NCBI GenBank assembly: GCA_030625285.1
Contig: DAOURC010000043.1
Span: 1 to 6,192, forward strand
Source of the DNA: Eubacteriales bacterium
Lineage (GTDB): Bacteria; Bacillota; Clostridia; Peptostreptococcales; Acidaminobacteraceae
Length of the DNA stretch: 6,192 nt
Direction of reading: 5' to 3'
The position numbers and the translations under genes are program-made. Numbering within the stretch: the first letter of the stretch is position 1; each line of letters opens with the position of its first letter. Below, piece after piece: positions 5,866 to 6,192 of the stretch. The notes beneath the pieces are model-generated. The model saw nothing but the letters and a program-made list of their open reading frames with translations, was not told the origin of the DNA and ran no database searches.

Positions 5866-6192
5866 TGACCTTAGGTGTCGATACAAGCAATTATACGACA
5901 TCTATTGCACTATCGGATCATTGCGGTGAAGTCATTACAGATTTAAGAGTACCGTTAAAAGTATCAAACGGCAGTATAGGGTTGAGGCAATCGGATGCGT
6001 ATTATCAGCATATTCAAAATTTATCGGCGATGCTAGATGAAATTAGTGGATATGCAAGGGACATTGAAAAGATAGTTATATCTACACAACCGAGAAATCT
6101 TGAAAATTCCTATATGCCTGTATTTAATGCAGGTGTTTTTTTTGTAAAAGCTATGAATTTCAACAAACAATATGAAATCATTGAATTATCTC
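5862..6192 (+). CDS. TsaD/Kae1-like protein (O-sialoglycoprotein endopeptidase family paralogue), N-terminal part
   Basis: This is an open frame running off the window, with 110 complete codons and no stop. The start MMTLGVDTSNYTTSIAL is an ASKHA-type ATP-binding phosphate-1 motif. GLRQSDAYYQHI (around residues 45-56) and VISTQPRNLENSYMPVFNAG (around 75-94) match a Firmicutes paralogue group annotated as O-sialoglycoprotein endopeptidase and often found after nusB. Canonical TsaD, which makes the t6A37 tRNA modification, reads ETSCDET where this reads DTSNYTT, so this is probably not the main TsaD and its function is unknown. The metal-binding histidine motif expected in the family would lie beyond residue 110 and cannot be checked. 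The start overlaps the nusB stop (ATGA at 5862); ATG 5865 is equally possible. AGGAG at 5851-5855 serves either. Confidence 0.82.
   Translation, partial: MMTLGVDTSNYTTSIALSDHCGEVITDLRVPLKVSNGSIGLRQSDAYYQHIQNLSAMLDEISGYARDIEKIVISTQPRNLENSYMPVFNAGVFFVKAMNFNKQYEIIELS

Overview
The window reads as a compact, AT-rich, low-GC Firmicutes chromosome segment, most likely from an anaerobic Clostridia or Tissierellia-like bacterium. The support is the gene order (trmR-trhP-udk, aroE-aroK-aroQ-efp, Asp23-nusB-TsaD paralogue), strong Shine-Dalgarno sites, and a CD1247-type zinc-ribbon gene beside efp. I cannot name a genus. All genes are on the plus strand, and there is no gene-free stretch longer than about 75 bases. 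I see no mobile element, CRISPR array, tRNA or rRNA.

Positions 1-2178 hold a tRNA wobble-modification pair followed by uridine kinase. A truncated trmR (ho5U34 O-methyltransferase) comes first, then trhP (U32-family tRNA U34 hydroxylase) and udk, which overlaps trhP by 8 bases. Positions 2192-3973 hold three consecutive shikimate-pathway enzymes: shikimate dehydrogenase (aroE), shikimate kinase (aroK, TTG start) and type II 3-dehydroquinase (aroQ). TrhP is known to need prephenate, a product downstream of this pathway, so the two modules may be metabolically linked.

Positions 4029-4586 hold the most striking feature. This is an elongation factor P gene with exactly the canonical 185-residue frame, a good ribosome binding site and no frameshift, but it is broken by two in-frame stop codons, TAA at 4248 and TAG at 4266. 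Both fall where relatives have tyrosine. The same two stop triplets end neighbouring genes normally, so wholesale reassignment is unlikely. Recent pseudogenisation, suppression by a mutant tRNA, or a sequence error are the live explanations. An acidic zinc-ribbon protein of unknown function follows, and a clear intrinsic terminator closes the unit.

A second transcription unit starts at a strong sigma-A-like promoter (5022-5050). It contains an Asp23/Gls24-family gene, nusB, and the first part of a TsaD/Kae1-like paralogue that runs off the window at 6192. Apart from the broken efp this is ordinary core-genome sequence, and I do not see evidence for a new multi-gene system.
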